Assembly: GCA_030614645.1 (NCBI GenBank) | Contig: JAUWTR010000003.1 | Coordinates: forward strand, 1-17,092 | Reading direction: 5' to 3' | DNA: 17,092 nt | DNA from: Candidatus Aminicenantota bacterium | Lineage (GTDB): Bacteria; Acidobacteriota; Aminicenantia; Aminicenantales; Aminicenantaceae | Shown: positions 6,880 to 14,134 of the stretch, piece by piece | How the letters are laid out: every line of letters begins with the position of its first letter | Position numbering within the stretch: the first letter of the stretch is position 1 | The notes under the pieces: model-generated | What the model was told of the DNA's origin: nothing | The model's input: only the letters and a program-made list of their open reading frames with translations | The model's database searches: none | Position numbers and translations under genes: made by a program

Positions 6880-9381
6880 TTTCTTTTTTAGGGTCTCATA
6901 ATAGTCATACGTCATCATGTGGTCTTCATAAGAGCAAAACCGGTCAGGCTCTGTCCCGGGAATAAAAACTTCTTTGAGAAGAAATTGAGGCTGGCAGATT
7001 GGAGAAGGCAATAGCCCTGTTTTCCGATCAACTGTAACAAAGATCAGGTTCCGCGGTATAGGAAATTTTTCTTCAACTACTTCTTCCTCGTTTTCCTCTG
7101 CAGCTCTTTTCTCCTCATTAATTATGCTGTTAAAAAACCCAACAAAAATCGGAAGCGCTGCCACAGCCCCTGACTGTCTTTCCCCAATAGAAATTCTTCC
7201 TTCTTTATGTCCTACCCAGACACCGGCACATAAAGAAGGAGAAAATCCTATAAACCGGGCATCAGCCCAATCATCCGAAGTACCAGTTTTTCCTGCTATT
7301 GGTTTTTCCAAAAATTTTGCGAGCTGAGAAGTTCCTCTTTGTACTACTCCTTGCATTAATGAAGTCATAATATAGGCCGTCTGGGGAGATATTACTTCCT
7401 CTGATTCAACCTTGCATTCCTCTATAATATTCCCGTCTTTGTCCTCTATCCTAGTAATAAAATAAGGCTTTATCCGAATACCTCCATTTGGAAAGACTGA
7501 AAAAGCAGAAACCAGTTCTACCATTTTTGATTCAAATGCACCTAAAGCCAATGACATATACGGGTAGATCGGGGAAGTAAGTCCGAATTTTTTACAGTAC
7601 TCCACTCCAGTCTGAGGGGAGATATGGTCGAGAAGTTTGGCTGTGAAAATATTTCTTGACTCCTCCAGCCCCTGGCGATACGTGATCCGTCCTTTATATT
7701 TTTCATCATAATTAGGCGGAGACCATAACTTTCCAGACCACTTGTCTTCAAAATCAGTCGGCTCGTCAATAAATGTAGAAACCGTAGTCAAGCCGCTTTC
7801 CAATCCGGCTGTATATAAAAAGGGCTTGATTACCGACCCCGCCTGTCTCATAGCTTGAGTAACATTGTTCCATTTACTCCGCCTGAATGAATATCCGCCG
7901 ACCATGGTCTTTATCTGTCCTGTTTGTGGCTCAATTGCGAGAAAAGCTCCCTCCAATACAGGCTCCTGGTCAAGAGACACCCATATCTCTTTTTTCTCTT
8001 CATCAACTTTTTTTATTTCAACATGAATAAGGTCTCCCCGTTTGATGAGCTTTCTGAAATCCCGAGTAAATGTCCAGGAGAATATATTATTTATATCAAT
8101 TCTTCCGGTGTAATCTTTGACTTTTATGTCTGCTTTTGACTTTTCTACAGATAAAACTACTGCTTCTACTATCATCCCAATTTCAAACGAAAGATTTCTC
8201 CAGCTTAAAAATAAATAATTGTCCGGTTTCCCTTCCACTTCCACTTGTAAAGGCTTTTCCAATTCATCAAGGTCTTCAATGCCTTTCTCAATAAGGTTGA
8301 TTTTATCATCCCGCCAGCCCTGACGTTTATCCAATATGCGGAGTTGTATTTTTAAGGCTTTCTCAGCATACCTTTGATAATCTGTATTTAAAGTAGTATA
8401 GACCTTCAGCCCTTTTTTATATAAAGCATCTACACCATAGTTCTGCTCCAGATGTTTTCTTACTTCTTCGCGAAAATAAGCCGCAAATTCTGAATCTCCC
8501 CTGTACAAGGGAAGAACATTCAGCCCTTCTTTCTTAGCCGCTTCCCCCTGTTCCGGAGAAATATATTCTTCTTCGATCATCCGGTTTATTACATGATTCC
8601 TGCGCTGTAGAGTCCCCTCATAATTGTTATAGGGAGAATATTTGGAAGGCCCTCTAAATATTCCGACTATCATAGCAGCTTCCACAAGGTTCAGGTCAGA
8701 TACACTTTTATCAAAAAATAACTGCGCCGCAGCTTCAACCCCATACGCCCCATGCCCGAGATTGAACTGATTGCAGTATATTGCGATTATCTCATCCTTG
8801 GAATAACTTTTCTCGATCTGTAGGGCAAGGATGGCCTCCTTTATTTTACGGCGTATAGTCTGCCTACGGTGCAGTAATAACTCTCTAACAAGCTGTTGTG
8901 TGATGGTACTGCCTCCATGTAGTTTGCGGAGTGTAAATATCAATTTCAGGTCTTTTTTTACAGCACGTAAAATGCCCAGGAAATCAATTCCTTTATGCTT
9001 ATAAAAACGGGGGTCTTCAGTGGCAATTACAGCCTCTTTAAGATACTCAGGGATTTCATCATAGGCCACAGGTATCCGTTTTTGAAGAGCATATTCCCCG
9101 ATCACTTCTTCATCATCTGAATAAACATACGTGACAATGCTTGGTTCATATTCCTCTAACTGGGCAATATCGGGAAGGTTTTGCAGAATAGCTCTATAAA
9201 CTCCAATTAATACACCAATAAAACATACAGCTAATATAAGTAAAGTCAGCAGTGCTCGCTTAAAAAATTTGCGCCTTTTTTCTTTATTAAACTTACAGTT
9301 CTTCAATTTTATTCTATTTAACTTGAACTTTTTTAAATCCAGCCTGAGAATCTTTATGCGTATTTTTTTCTTTTCCGACAT
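6877..9381 (-). CDS. mrcA: Penicillin-binding protein 1A (bifunctional class A PBP)
   Basis: This is an 834-residue membrane-anchored enzyme that polymerises lipid II and cross-links peptidoglycan in the periplasm. A very basic cytoplasmic tail (1-42) precedes one transmembrane helix (43-63). The GT51 glycosyltransferase domain follows, with catalytic Glu122 in ATEDPRFYKHKG, the GGSTITQQL motif (156-164) and the KxxEAILALQIE segment. A beta-rich OB-like insert spans about 395-470. The transpeptidase domain has SxxK at Ser516-Lys519, SRN at 575-577 and KTG at 698-700. All catalytic motifs are present. The length and the OB insert fit PBP1A rather than PBP1B or PBP1C. It lies downstream of tmk on the same strand with element copy 3 between them. 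The start ATG at 9381 has no strong Shine-Dalgarno, but the next Met lies far inside the fold. Confidence 0.95.
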   Translation of the reverse strand: MSEKKKIRIKILRLDLKKFKLNRIKLKNCKFNKEKRRKFFKRALLTLLILAVCFIGVLIGVYRAILQNLPDIAQLEEYEPSIVTYVYSDDEEVIGEYALQKRIPVAYDEIPEYLKEAVIATEDPRFYKHKGIDFLGILRAVKKDLKLIFTLRKLHGGSTITQQLVRELLLHRRQTIRRKIKEAILALQIEKSYSKDEIIAIYCNQFNLGHGAYGVEAAAQLFFDKSVSDLNLVEAAMIVGIFRGPSKYSPYNNYEGTLQRRNHVINRMIEEEYISPEQGEAAKKEGLNVLPLYRGDSEFAAYFREEVRKHLEQNYGVDALYKKGLKVYTTLNTDYQRYAEKALKIQLRILDKRQGWRDDKINLIEKGIEDLDELEKPLQVEVEGKPDNYLFLSWRNLSFEIGMIVEAVVLSVEKSKADIKVKDYTGRIDINNIFSWTFTRDFRKLIKRGDLIHVEIKKVDEEKKEIWVSLDQEPVLEGAFLAIEPQTGQIKTMVGGYSFRRSKWNNVTQAMRQAGSVIKPFLYTAGLESGLTTVSTFIDEPTDFEDKWSGKLWSPPNYDEKYKGRITYRQGLEESRNIFTAKLLDHISPQTGVEYCKKFGLTSPIYPYMSLALGAFESKMVELVSAFSVFPNGGIRIKPYFITRIEDKDGNIIEECKVESEEVISPQTAYIMTSLMQGVVQRGTSQLAKFLEKPIAGKTGTSDDWADARFIGFSPSLCAGVWVGHKEGRISIGERQSGAVAALPIFVGFFNSIINEEKRAAEENEEEVVEEKFPIPRNLIFVTVDRKTGLLPSPICQPQFLLKEVFIPGTEPDRFCSYEDHMMTYDYYETLKKK

Positions 9382-9451
9382 AAGATATAAATATAGCAGA
9401 AATTGCTCTAATTGTTAATCCCAATAAAAAAAGCTCCTTATATTACATATT
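9382..9451. other. PBP1A upstream spacer
   Basis: This AT-rich stretch has no gene and no convincing promoter. AATTGTTAATC at 9410-9420 is identical to 2591-2601 in the copy 1 spacer. Confidence 0.35.
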
Positions 9452-9710
9452 TAACCTGGACTATTCACGAGTCGAGGTTGCCGCAGATACGAGGCGCAGG
9501 GGATGAAGCTGTGGTCCTTCACCGCGAATCCGCTGCAACAAAGTAGATGCGGTAAGATCGGGTCGCCTGTAAGGTAAGAAATGTCGATTAGAAATAAATA
9601 TTACATCAAAAACGTTGAAGTAAATCGAATCACTTTAGGAATCAATGTAAAATATTAACCAGAAAGAGGTGCTATAAACATCGACATTTTTTTATGAATA
9701 GTTCAGGTTA
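9452..9710 (+). repeat. Structured interspersed element, copy 3 (full length)
   Basis: The outer inverted repeat is TAACCTGGACTATTCA (9452-9467) against TGAATAGTTCAGGTTA (9695-9710), 15 of 16 complementary. The core at 9463-9565 has seven differences from copy 1 by eye. Its closing stem has one G-G mismatch (TCGGGTCG rather than TCGGCTCG). The second hairpin has arms AAATGTCGAT (9579-9588) and ATCGACATTT (9680-9689) around a 91-base loop, which itself contains an ATTACAT/ATGTAA inverted pair. The right arm overlaps the end of tmk: the tmk stop codon (minus-strand TGA, 9703-9705) and its last two codons lie in the inverted repeat. It occupies nearly the whole tmk-PBP1A gap. Confidence 0.88.
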
Positions 9711-10308
9711 GATATCCCAGCGTGACTTGTTCAATCTCATCGGCAATCTGGTTAAGAGGCCTGTTTGCCTTGATATGGACAATATTATCTTCTCTGAAAC
9801 TGTTAAATATCTCCCTAACTTTAAGCAAATAATCCTCACGTTCAAATAATAAGTCTTTCTTTTCCCGTCCTCCAATTCGGCCCAGCCCCTGGCTTGGTCC
9901 AATATCCAGAATTATAACCAGATCCGGCAAAACCGCAAATCCCTCGTTCATCTTTCGTATTCTTTGCTGACTAATTCCCTTTGCCCCCTGATATGCAATG
10001 GTAGAAAAATAATAACGATCGAGAATAACAATCTTATTTTCTTTAAGAGCCGGTTTAAGGTTTTTTTCAACATTTTCCCGGCGGTCTTTCAGAAAAAGAT
10101 CTAATTCGCCCTCTGGTGAGATAGAGTCTTTATAAGCCGCCTTTCTTCTTATTTCCATCCCCCACCTGCTTCCTGATGGCTCTCGAAAATATACTGCATC
10201 GTAACCTTTTTTATGCAAACGCGCCATCAGCATCTTAGCTTGAGTGGTCTTCCCCCCTCCATCTATACCTTCAAAGACAATAAGAATTCCTTTTTTTAGC
10301 TTTATCAT
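9703..10308 (-). CDS. tmk: Thymidylate kinase
   Basis: This is a 201-residue cytosolic enzyme that phosphorylates dTMP to dTDP in dTTP synthesis. The P-loop is FEGIDGGGKTT (residues 12-22). The dTMP-binding segment REPSGSRWG (42-50) has Ser and Trp where most enzymes read REPGGT-x-x-G, a mild deviation. The DRYYFSTIAYQG motif is at 97-108. The LID region GRIGGREKKD (143-152) carries several arginines. Length is slightly short (family about 200-215). The C-terminal residues YLT and the stop codon fall within the right arm of element copy 3, so the present C-terminus may have been set by that insertion. The gene is divergent from degP across a 488-base spacer with element copy 4. No clear Shine-Dalgarno precedes the ATG. 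Confidence 0.93.
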   Translation of the reverse strand: MIKLKKGILIVFEGIDGGGKTTQAKMLMARLHKKGYDAVYFREPSGSRWGMEIRRKAAYKDSISPEGELDLFLKDRRENVEKNLKPALKENKIVILDRYYFSTIAYQGAKGISQQRIRKMNEGFAVLPDLVIILDIGPSQGLGRIGGREKKDLLFEREDYLLKVREIFNSFREDNIVHIKANRPLNQIADEIEQVTLGYLT

Positions 10309-10532
10309 GGTTATAATTTAACATGAATACATCTTTACTATCAAGGAAAATTTGACGCTGAGGAAAAAGCAGAAAATTGAGAATGGAGAATTGGGAATAG
10401 AAAAAAATGCAACGATATGTCTAAAAATTAGTTTAAATGTTGTTAAGCCTTCTTCCGGTACTATTCTATTCCGGAGCGAATAAGATGAGAGTATTTCATT
10501 GAATTTTTCAGGTAAATATGTTAATTTAAATG
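10309..10532. other. AT-rich tmk-degP spacer, left part
   Basis: No gene is seen. There is a degenerate GAGAATGGAGAATTGGGAAT run at about 10379-10398. A small inverted repeat pairs TTCCGG (10453-10458) with CCGGAG (10471-10476) around a 12-base loop. I cannot place a convincing promoter for either divergent gene. Confidence 0.4.
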
Positions 10533-10785
10533 TTCAGATTATTCACGAGTCGATGTTACAGTAGATACGAGACGCAGGGGATGAAGCTGTGATCCTTCAC
10601 CGCGAATCCGCTGCAACAAAGTAGATGCGGTGAGATCGGCTCGCCTGTAAGGTAAGAAATGTCGATCAGAAATAGAGATTACATTGTGAACGAAATGGCA
10701 AATAGGATTTCCTTAGAAACCACTGTAACATATTTATTTAAAAAAGATGTATCATACATATCGACATTTTTTATGAATATTTAGG
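10533..10785 (+). repeat. Structured interspersed element, copy 4 (full length, most diverged core)
   Basis: The core at 10541-10643 differs from copy 1 at about nine positions, clustered in its left part (CGATGTTACAG for CGAGGTTGCCG). The closing stem CGAGTCGA/TCGGCTCG is intact. The second hairpin has a 15-pair stem including two G-T pairs, GTAAGAAATGTCGAT (10652-10666) with ATCGACATTTTTTAT (10759-10773), around a 92-base loop alignable to that of copy 3. The outer inverted repeat is weaker: TTCAGATTATTCA (10533-10545) with TGAATATTTAGGA (10773-10785), 11 of 13 pairs if wobble is counted. The right end contributes the AGGAG Shine-Dalgarno (10782-10786) of degP. Confidence 0.85.
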
Positions 10786-10796
10786 AGTACTTAAAA

Positions 10797-12308
10797 ATGA
10801 AAAAGATAACAATAATCGCTATAATCAGTTTTGCGGCCGGGCTTATTCTGGCAGCATTTTTATTCGTCTATTACCCAGAAAATGAAACCCCTACCACGTT
10901 CCTTCAAGAAACAGAGTCAGCACCTTTATCCTCAACTCTTTTTGCCTCCGCTCCTCAGCAGCCAACTGCAAAACTTGACTTTGCCGCTGTAGCTGAAAAG
11001 ATCAGCCCTGCCGTAGTCAGTATAACTTCTATCAAGGTTGAAAAACGAAGATCCTCCAACATGTTCGACGATTCCCCTTTTGACGATTTCTGGGACAAAT
11101 TTTTTGGAACTCCCAGAGGACAAGAACAGGAATACAGACAAGAAGTACGCGGAACCGGTTTTTTTATCAGTTCTGATGGATATATCCTCACAAACAACCA
11201 TCTAGTCGAAAAGGCTGTCGAAGTAAAAATAAAATCCCTTCAGGGAGAAGAATATGAAGCAGAGGTAATAGGAGTTGACCCCCAGACTGACTTAGCCTTA
11301 ATTAAAGTTGAAGGAAAAAACCTCCCTTATACTGAACTGGGAAAATCCGAGGAATTAAAAGTGGGAGAATGGGTCCTCGCCATTGGAAATCCTCTGGGTT
11401 TCTCAAATACAGTTACAGCAGGCATTGTAAGTGCTAAAGGACGGCTTATCCGGGGGATTATTAACGAACTCCCCTATCAAGATTTTATCCAGACAGACGC
11501 TGCTATCAACCGTGGAAACAGCGGCGGGCCGCTGGTTAACATGAGAGGTAAGGTTATTGGAATAAACAGTATGATCTTTTCTCCATCAGGAGGAAGTATC
11601 GGCATCGGCTTTGCAATATCTTCAAAACTGGCTAAAAATATCATCAATCAGCTTAACGAAAGGGGCCGGGTAATAAGGGGATATATCGGAGTGACCGTAT
11701 TAGCGGTCGACAAAGACCTTAAAAACACTCTCAACCTTAAGTCAAAAAAAGGAGCAGTATTAAACGATGTAGTAGAAGGCCTACCTGCAGATAAAGCAGG
11801 ATTAAATCGATACGACGCAATTATAGCTATAAACGGCGAACCGGTTGAAAGTGATAGCGACCTTTCCTTTAAAATCTCTAATGCACAACCAGGCAAAAAA
11901 ATCACGCTTACAATTATAAGAGATGGAGAAGAAAAAAATATAGAAGTCAAAGTAGCAGAAAAGGATGCAGAAGAAAAACCTGAGGAAGTAGCTACTTCAG
12001 GAGGAGAAATCGGGATTAGTGTCAAAGAGATGACACCCCGCCTTGCCAAATATTACAATTACAAAACAGAAACAGGATTAATTATCAGTGTAGTCAAGCG
12101 TTACAGTGAAGCTCATAAAAAAGGCCTTGAAGTAGGCGATATTATTCTGGAAGCAAACCGGAAAAAAATGGAAAAAATAGGTGATCTTGAAAAAATAGTA
12201 AAAAGGACAAAACCAGGCGAAGCCATTCTCCTGCTTATCCGGAGAGAAAACCGGGACAGGCGTGGCAGCACTCAAGATTTTATTGTAACTCTAAGGACAC
12301 CTGCATGA
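10797..12308 (+). CDS. degP: Periplasmic serine protease/chaperone, DegP/HtrA family
   Basis: The 503-residue protein has an N-terminal hydrophobic segment (5-24) acting as signal or anchor, a Ser/Pro/Thr linker, then a trypsin-like domain. The catalytic triad is His135 (TNNHLVEKA), Asp165 (DPQTDLALIKV) and Ser242 (NRGNSGGPLVN). A disordered loop with the FDDFWDKFFGTPR segment (95-107) corresponds to the LA loop of HtrA proteins. Two PDZ domains follow, about 285-385 (GYIGVTV start) and 405-500. The two-PDZ architecture and length fit DegP/DegQ (Do), which degrade or hold misfolded envelope proteins. The start has AGGAG ten bases upstream, placed at the right end of element copy 4. Its TGA stop overlaps the dapF ATG (ATGA), so the two genes are coupled. 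Confidence 0.95.
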   Translation: MKKITIIAIISFAAGLILAAFLFVYYPENETPTTFLQETESAPLSSTLFASAPQQPTAKLDFAAVAEKISPAVVSITSIKVEKRRSSNMFDDSPFDDFWDKFFGTPRGQEQEYRQEVRGTGFFISSDGYILTNNHLVEKAVEVKIKSLQGEEYEAEVIGVDPQTDLALIKVEGKNLPYTELGKSEELKVGEWVLAIGNPLGFSNTVTAGIVSAKGRLIRGIINELPYQDFIQTDAAINRGNSGGPLVNMRGKVIGINSMIFSPSGGSIGIGFAISSKLAKNIINQLNERGRVIRGYIGVTVLAVDKDLKNTLNLKSKKGAVLNDVVEGLPADKAGLNRYDAIIAINGEPVESDSDLSFKISNAQPGKKITLTIIRDGEEKNIEVKVAEKDAEEKPEEVATSGGEIGISVKEMTPRLAKYYNYKTETGLIISVVKRYSEAHKKGLEVGDIILEANRKKMEKIGDLEKIVKRTKPGEAILLLIRRENRDRRGSTQDFIVTLRTPA

Positions 12309-13153
12309 AATTTACAAAAATCCATTCATTAGGGAACGATTTTTTAATTATCGATGAGAGCGAGACTCCCATAATTAAGGAAAAAGAACCCCTTGCCAGG
12401 CTCATGTGCAAACGGCATACCGGTGTCGGGGCAGATGGGCTTCTGGTTATCTCAATCAAAAACAAATCCAAGGGGCTTGTTGATTTCCGTATATTCAATG
12501 CAGATGGGACTGAACCTGAAGTATCAGGAAATGGGCTGAGATGCGCGGCCTCATATCTGTATTATCAGAAAAAGATCGAATCAAACCATATCCTTTTCTC
12601 TACCACAGCCGGCAAAAGAGAATGTGAGCTTATCGAACAGAACAACCATTCATTTAAACTTAAAATCGAAATGGGAGTCCCTCATTTCAGTTCCCAGAAA
12701 ATCCCTTTTGATGACGGAAGCCTTCATGACCAGGTAATTGATTATCCGCTTTCCATAAATAAAAAGATCTTTCCCATCACCCTTGTCTCAATTGGCAATC
12801 CTCACTGCGGGATTTTTTTTGACCGTTTTCCAGCGCGGATCGAATGGCACCAGCTTGGGTATGAGATCGAATTCCACCCGTTTTTCCCGAAGCGGATAAA
12901 CATAGAGTTTATCAGGGTTCTAAATAGAAAAGAGATCGAAGTGCTTTTCTGGGAACGCGGGGTGGGTGAAACCCTTTCTTCCGGAAGCGGAGCATGCGCG
13001 GCTGCCGTATCTTCAATCCTAAAGGATCTTACCGAACGAAAAGTCGATGTTAAGACCAGTATGGGAGCTTTGGTAGTCGAGTGGGAAAAAGAAAAGATCT
13101 ACCAGACCGGCCCTTCCCAGATAGTATTTGACGGCAACTATATGACACTTTAA
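12305..13153 (+). CDS. dapF: Diaminopimelate epimerase
   Basis: The 282-residue cytosolic enzyme interconverts LL- and meso-diaminopimelate, giving lysine and the peptidoglycan cross-linking residue. The start KFTKIHSLGNDF is canonical. The two catalytic cysteines are Cys80 in SGNGLRCAA and Cys231 in SGSGACAAA, and these motifs mirror each other in the pseudo-symmetric fold. Length is normal. The ATG overlaps the degP stop by four bases, so translation is probably coupled. It ends three bases before the convergent thiL stop, leaving no room for a terminator between them. Confidence 0.96.
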   Translation: MKFTKIHSLGNDFLIIDESETPIIKEKEPLARLMCKRHTGVGADGLLVISIKNKSKGLVDFRIFNADGTEPEVSGNGLRCAASYLYYQKKIESNHILFSTTAGKRECELIEQNNHSFKLKIEMGVPHFSSQKIPFDDGSLHDQVIDYPLSINKKIFPITLVSIGNPHCGIFFDRFPARIEWHQLGYEIEFHPFFPKRINIEFIRVLNRKEIEVLFWERGVGETLSSGSGACAAAVSSILKDLTERKVDVKTSMGALVVEWEKEKIYQTGPSQIVFDGNYMTL

Positions 13154-13156
13154 GCA

Positions 13157-14134
13157 TTAAGCGAAGTGCTGATACCCTTTAATCTCCAGCAGCTTGCGGG
13201 TGCCGTTTTTACCCTTTATAAAAATATCTCTACCTGAGATAATGTGTCCTATTTTTGTGATTTTAAATTTACTAAACAAGTTAGAGACTTGCTTTTCCTT
13301 TTCAGGAGGTACTGCAAACAACAATTGGTAGTCTTCCCCCCCATGTAAAGCCAACTCAAGAGGATTATCCCTAACAGAGCTGAGTTCAGTAGAGATAGGA
13401 ATCCTATTCAGCTCGATTTCAGCACCTATGCTGCTCTCTTCACAAATGTGCCCCAGGTCAACAGAAAGGCCGTCACTGATGTCTATCATGGCGGAGGCCA
13501 GCTTTAGTTCTGCAAGCTTTTTCCCCAAGGATACTCGAGGAATAGGATCAAAAAAAGCACGGAGCAAAAAATCCGTATTCAATCCTTCCCCAAGGCCTAT
13601 TCCCTGTTTTGACAAAATTAATCCCTGTGCTGAATCTCCCAGGGTACCGGATACAAAAAGTAAATCACCAAGCTTGGCTCCACAACGCTTGATATACTTT
13701 TCGCCCTCCCCGATCAGACTTATTGAAATCACGACCTTATCCGCCTGTGTTACATCTCCTCCGATAAGGGCTGTGTTATATTCCAAAGAAGCTTCTTTAA
13801 AGCCCGAAAAAAATTCTTGCACCCACTCTGCTTTGACTTTTGAAGGAAGCCCTAATCCCATCAGCGCATACTTAGGAGTACACCCTCCTGCCGCAATGTC
13901 ACTAAGGTTAATACACAGGCTTTTTCGCCCCAGAAGAGCAGGCGGATGATATGAGAATAAAAAGTGCACATCCTCTATCAGCAAATCCTTAGTCAATACA
14001 ATTTTTTTTTCCCCGGACTTTATAACTGCAGCATCATCACCAATACCTAATTCAACTGCCTCTTGTGAATCAATACCAAAATCTTTTCTTATCCCGGCAA
14101 TCAGCTCTTTCTCGCTGAGCTCATGTATTTTCAT
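13157..14134 (-). CDS. thiL: Thiamine-monophosphate kinase
   Basis: This 325-residue cytosolic kinase of the PurM/ThiL ATP-binding superfamily makes thiamine diphosphate from thiamine monophosphate and ATP. Motifs in order are GIGDDAAVI (30-38, Mg/ATP binding), NLSDIAAGGCTPKYAL (76-91), GGDVTQ (125-130), DISDGLSVDL (218-227) and HGGEDYQLLF (264-273), ending with the family-typical GYQHF. All metal-binding aspartates are in place. The ATG lies 14 bases inside the end of lon, so it is probably the last gene of the nrdR-lon-thiL transcription unit. No other thiamine gene is present. Confidence 0.95.
   Translation of the reverse strand: MKIHELSEKELIAGIRKDFGIDSQEAVELGIGDDAAVIKSGEKKIVLTKDLLIEDVHFLFSYHPPALLGRKSLCINLSDIAAGGCTPKYALMGLGLPSKVKAEWVQEFFSGFKEASLEYNTALIGGDVTQADKVVISISLIGEGEKYIKRCGAKLGDLLFVSGTLGDSAQGLILSKQGIGLGEGLNTDFLLRAFFDPIPRVSLGKKLAELKLASAMIDISDGLSVDLGHICEESSIGAEIELNRIPISTELSSVRDNPLELALHGGEDYQLLFAVPPEKEKQVSNLFSKFKITKIGHIISGRDIFIKGKNGTRKLLEIKGYQHFA

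Noticed and set aside
9463..9565. Integron attC site
   Set aside because: The palindromic repeats between genes suggested attC, but the RYYYAAC/GTTRRRY boxes are not properly placed, the flanking genes are housekeeping genes in mixed orientations, and no integrase is present.
2702..10643. CRISPR array
   Set aside because: The four repeats are 103 bases or more and kilobases apart, with whole genes between them.
10679..10796. Intrinsic terminator at the right end of copy 4
   Set aside because: The stem is followed by a T-run, but the loop is 92 bases and the T-run itself is paired in the stem, so this does not look like a standard terminator.
11648..12049. 133-codon minus-strand frame within degP
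   Set aside because: It is antisense to the first PDZ region of degP, with composition typical of a mirrored frame and no ribosome-binding site.
13428..13949. 173-codon plus-strand frame
   Set aside because: It lies wholly opposite thiL, which has complete family motifs. It is Ser/Pro/Arg-rich without a recognisable domain.
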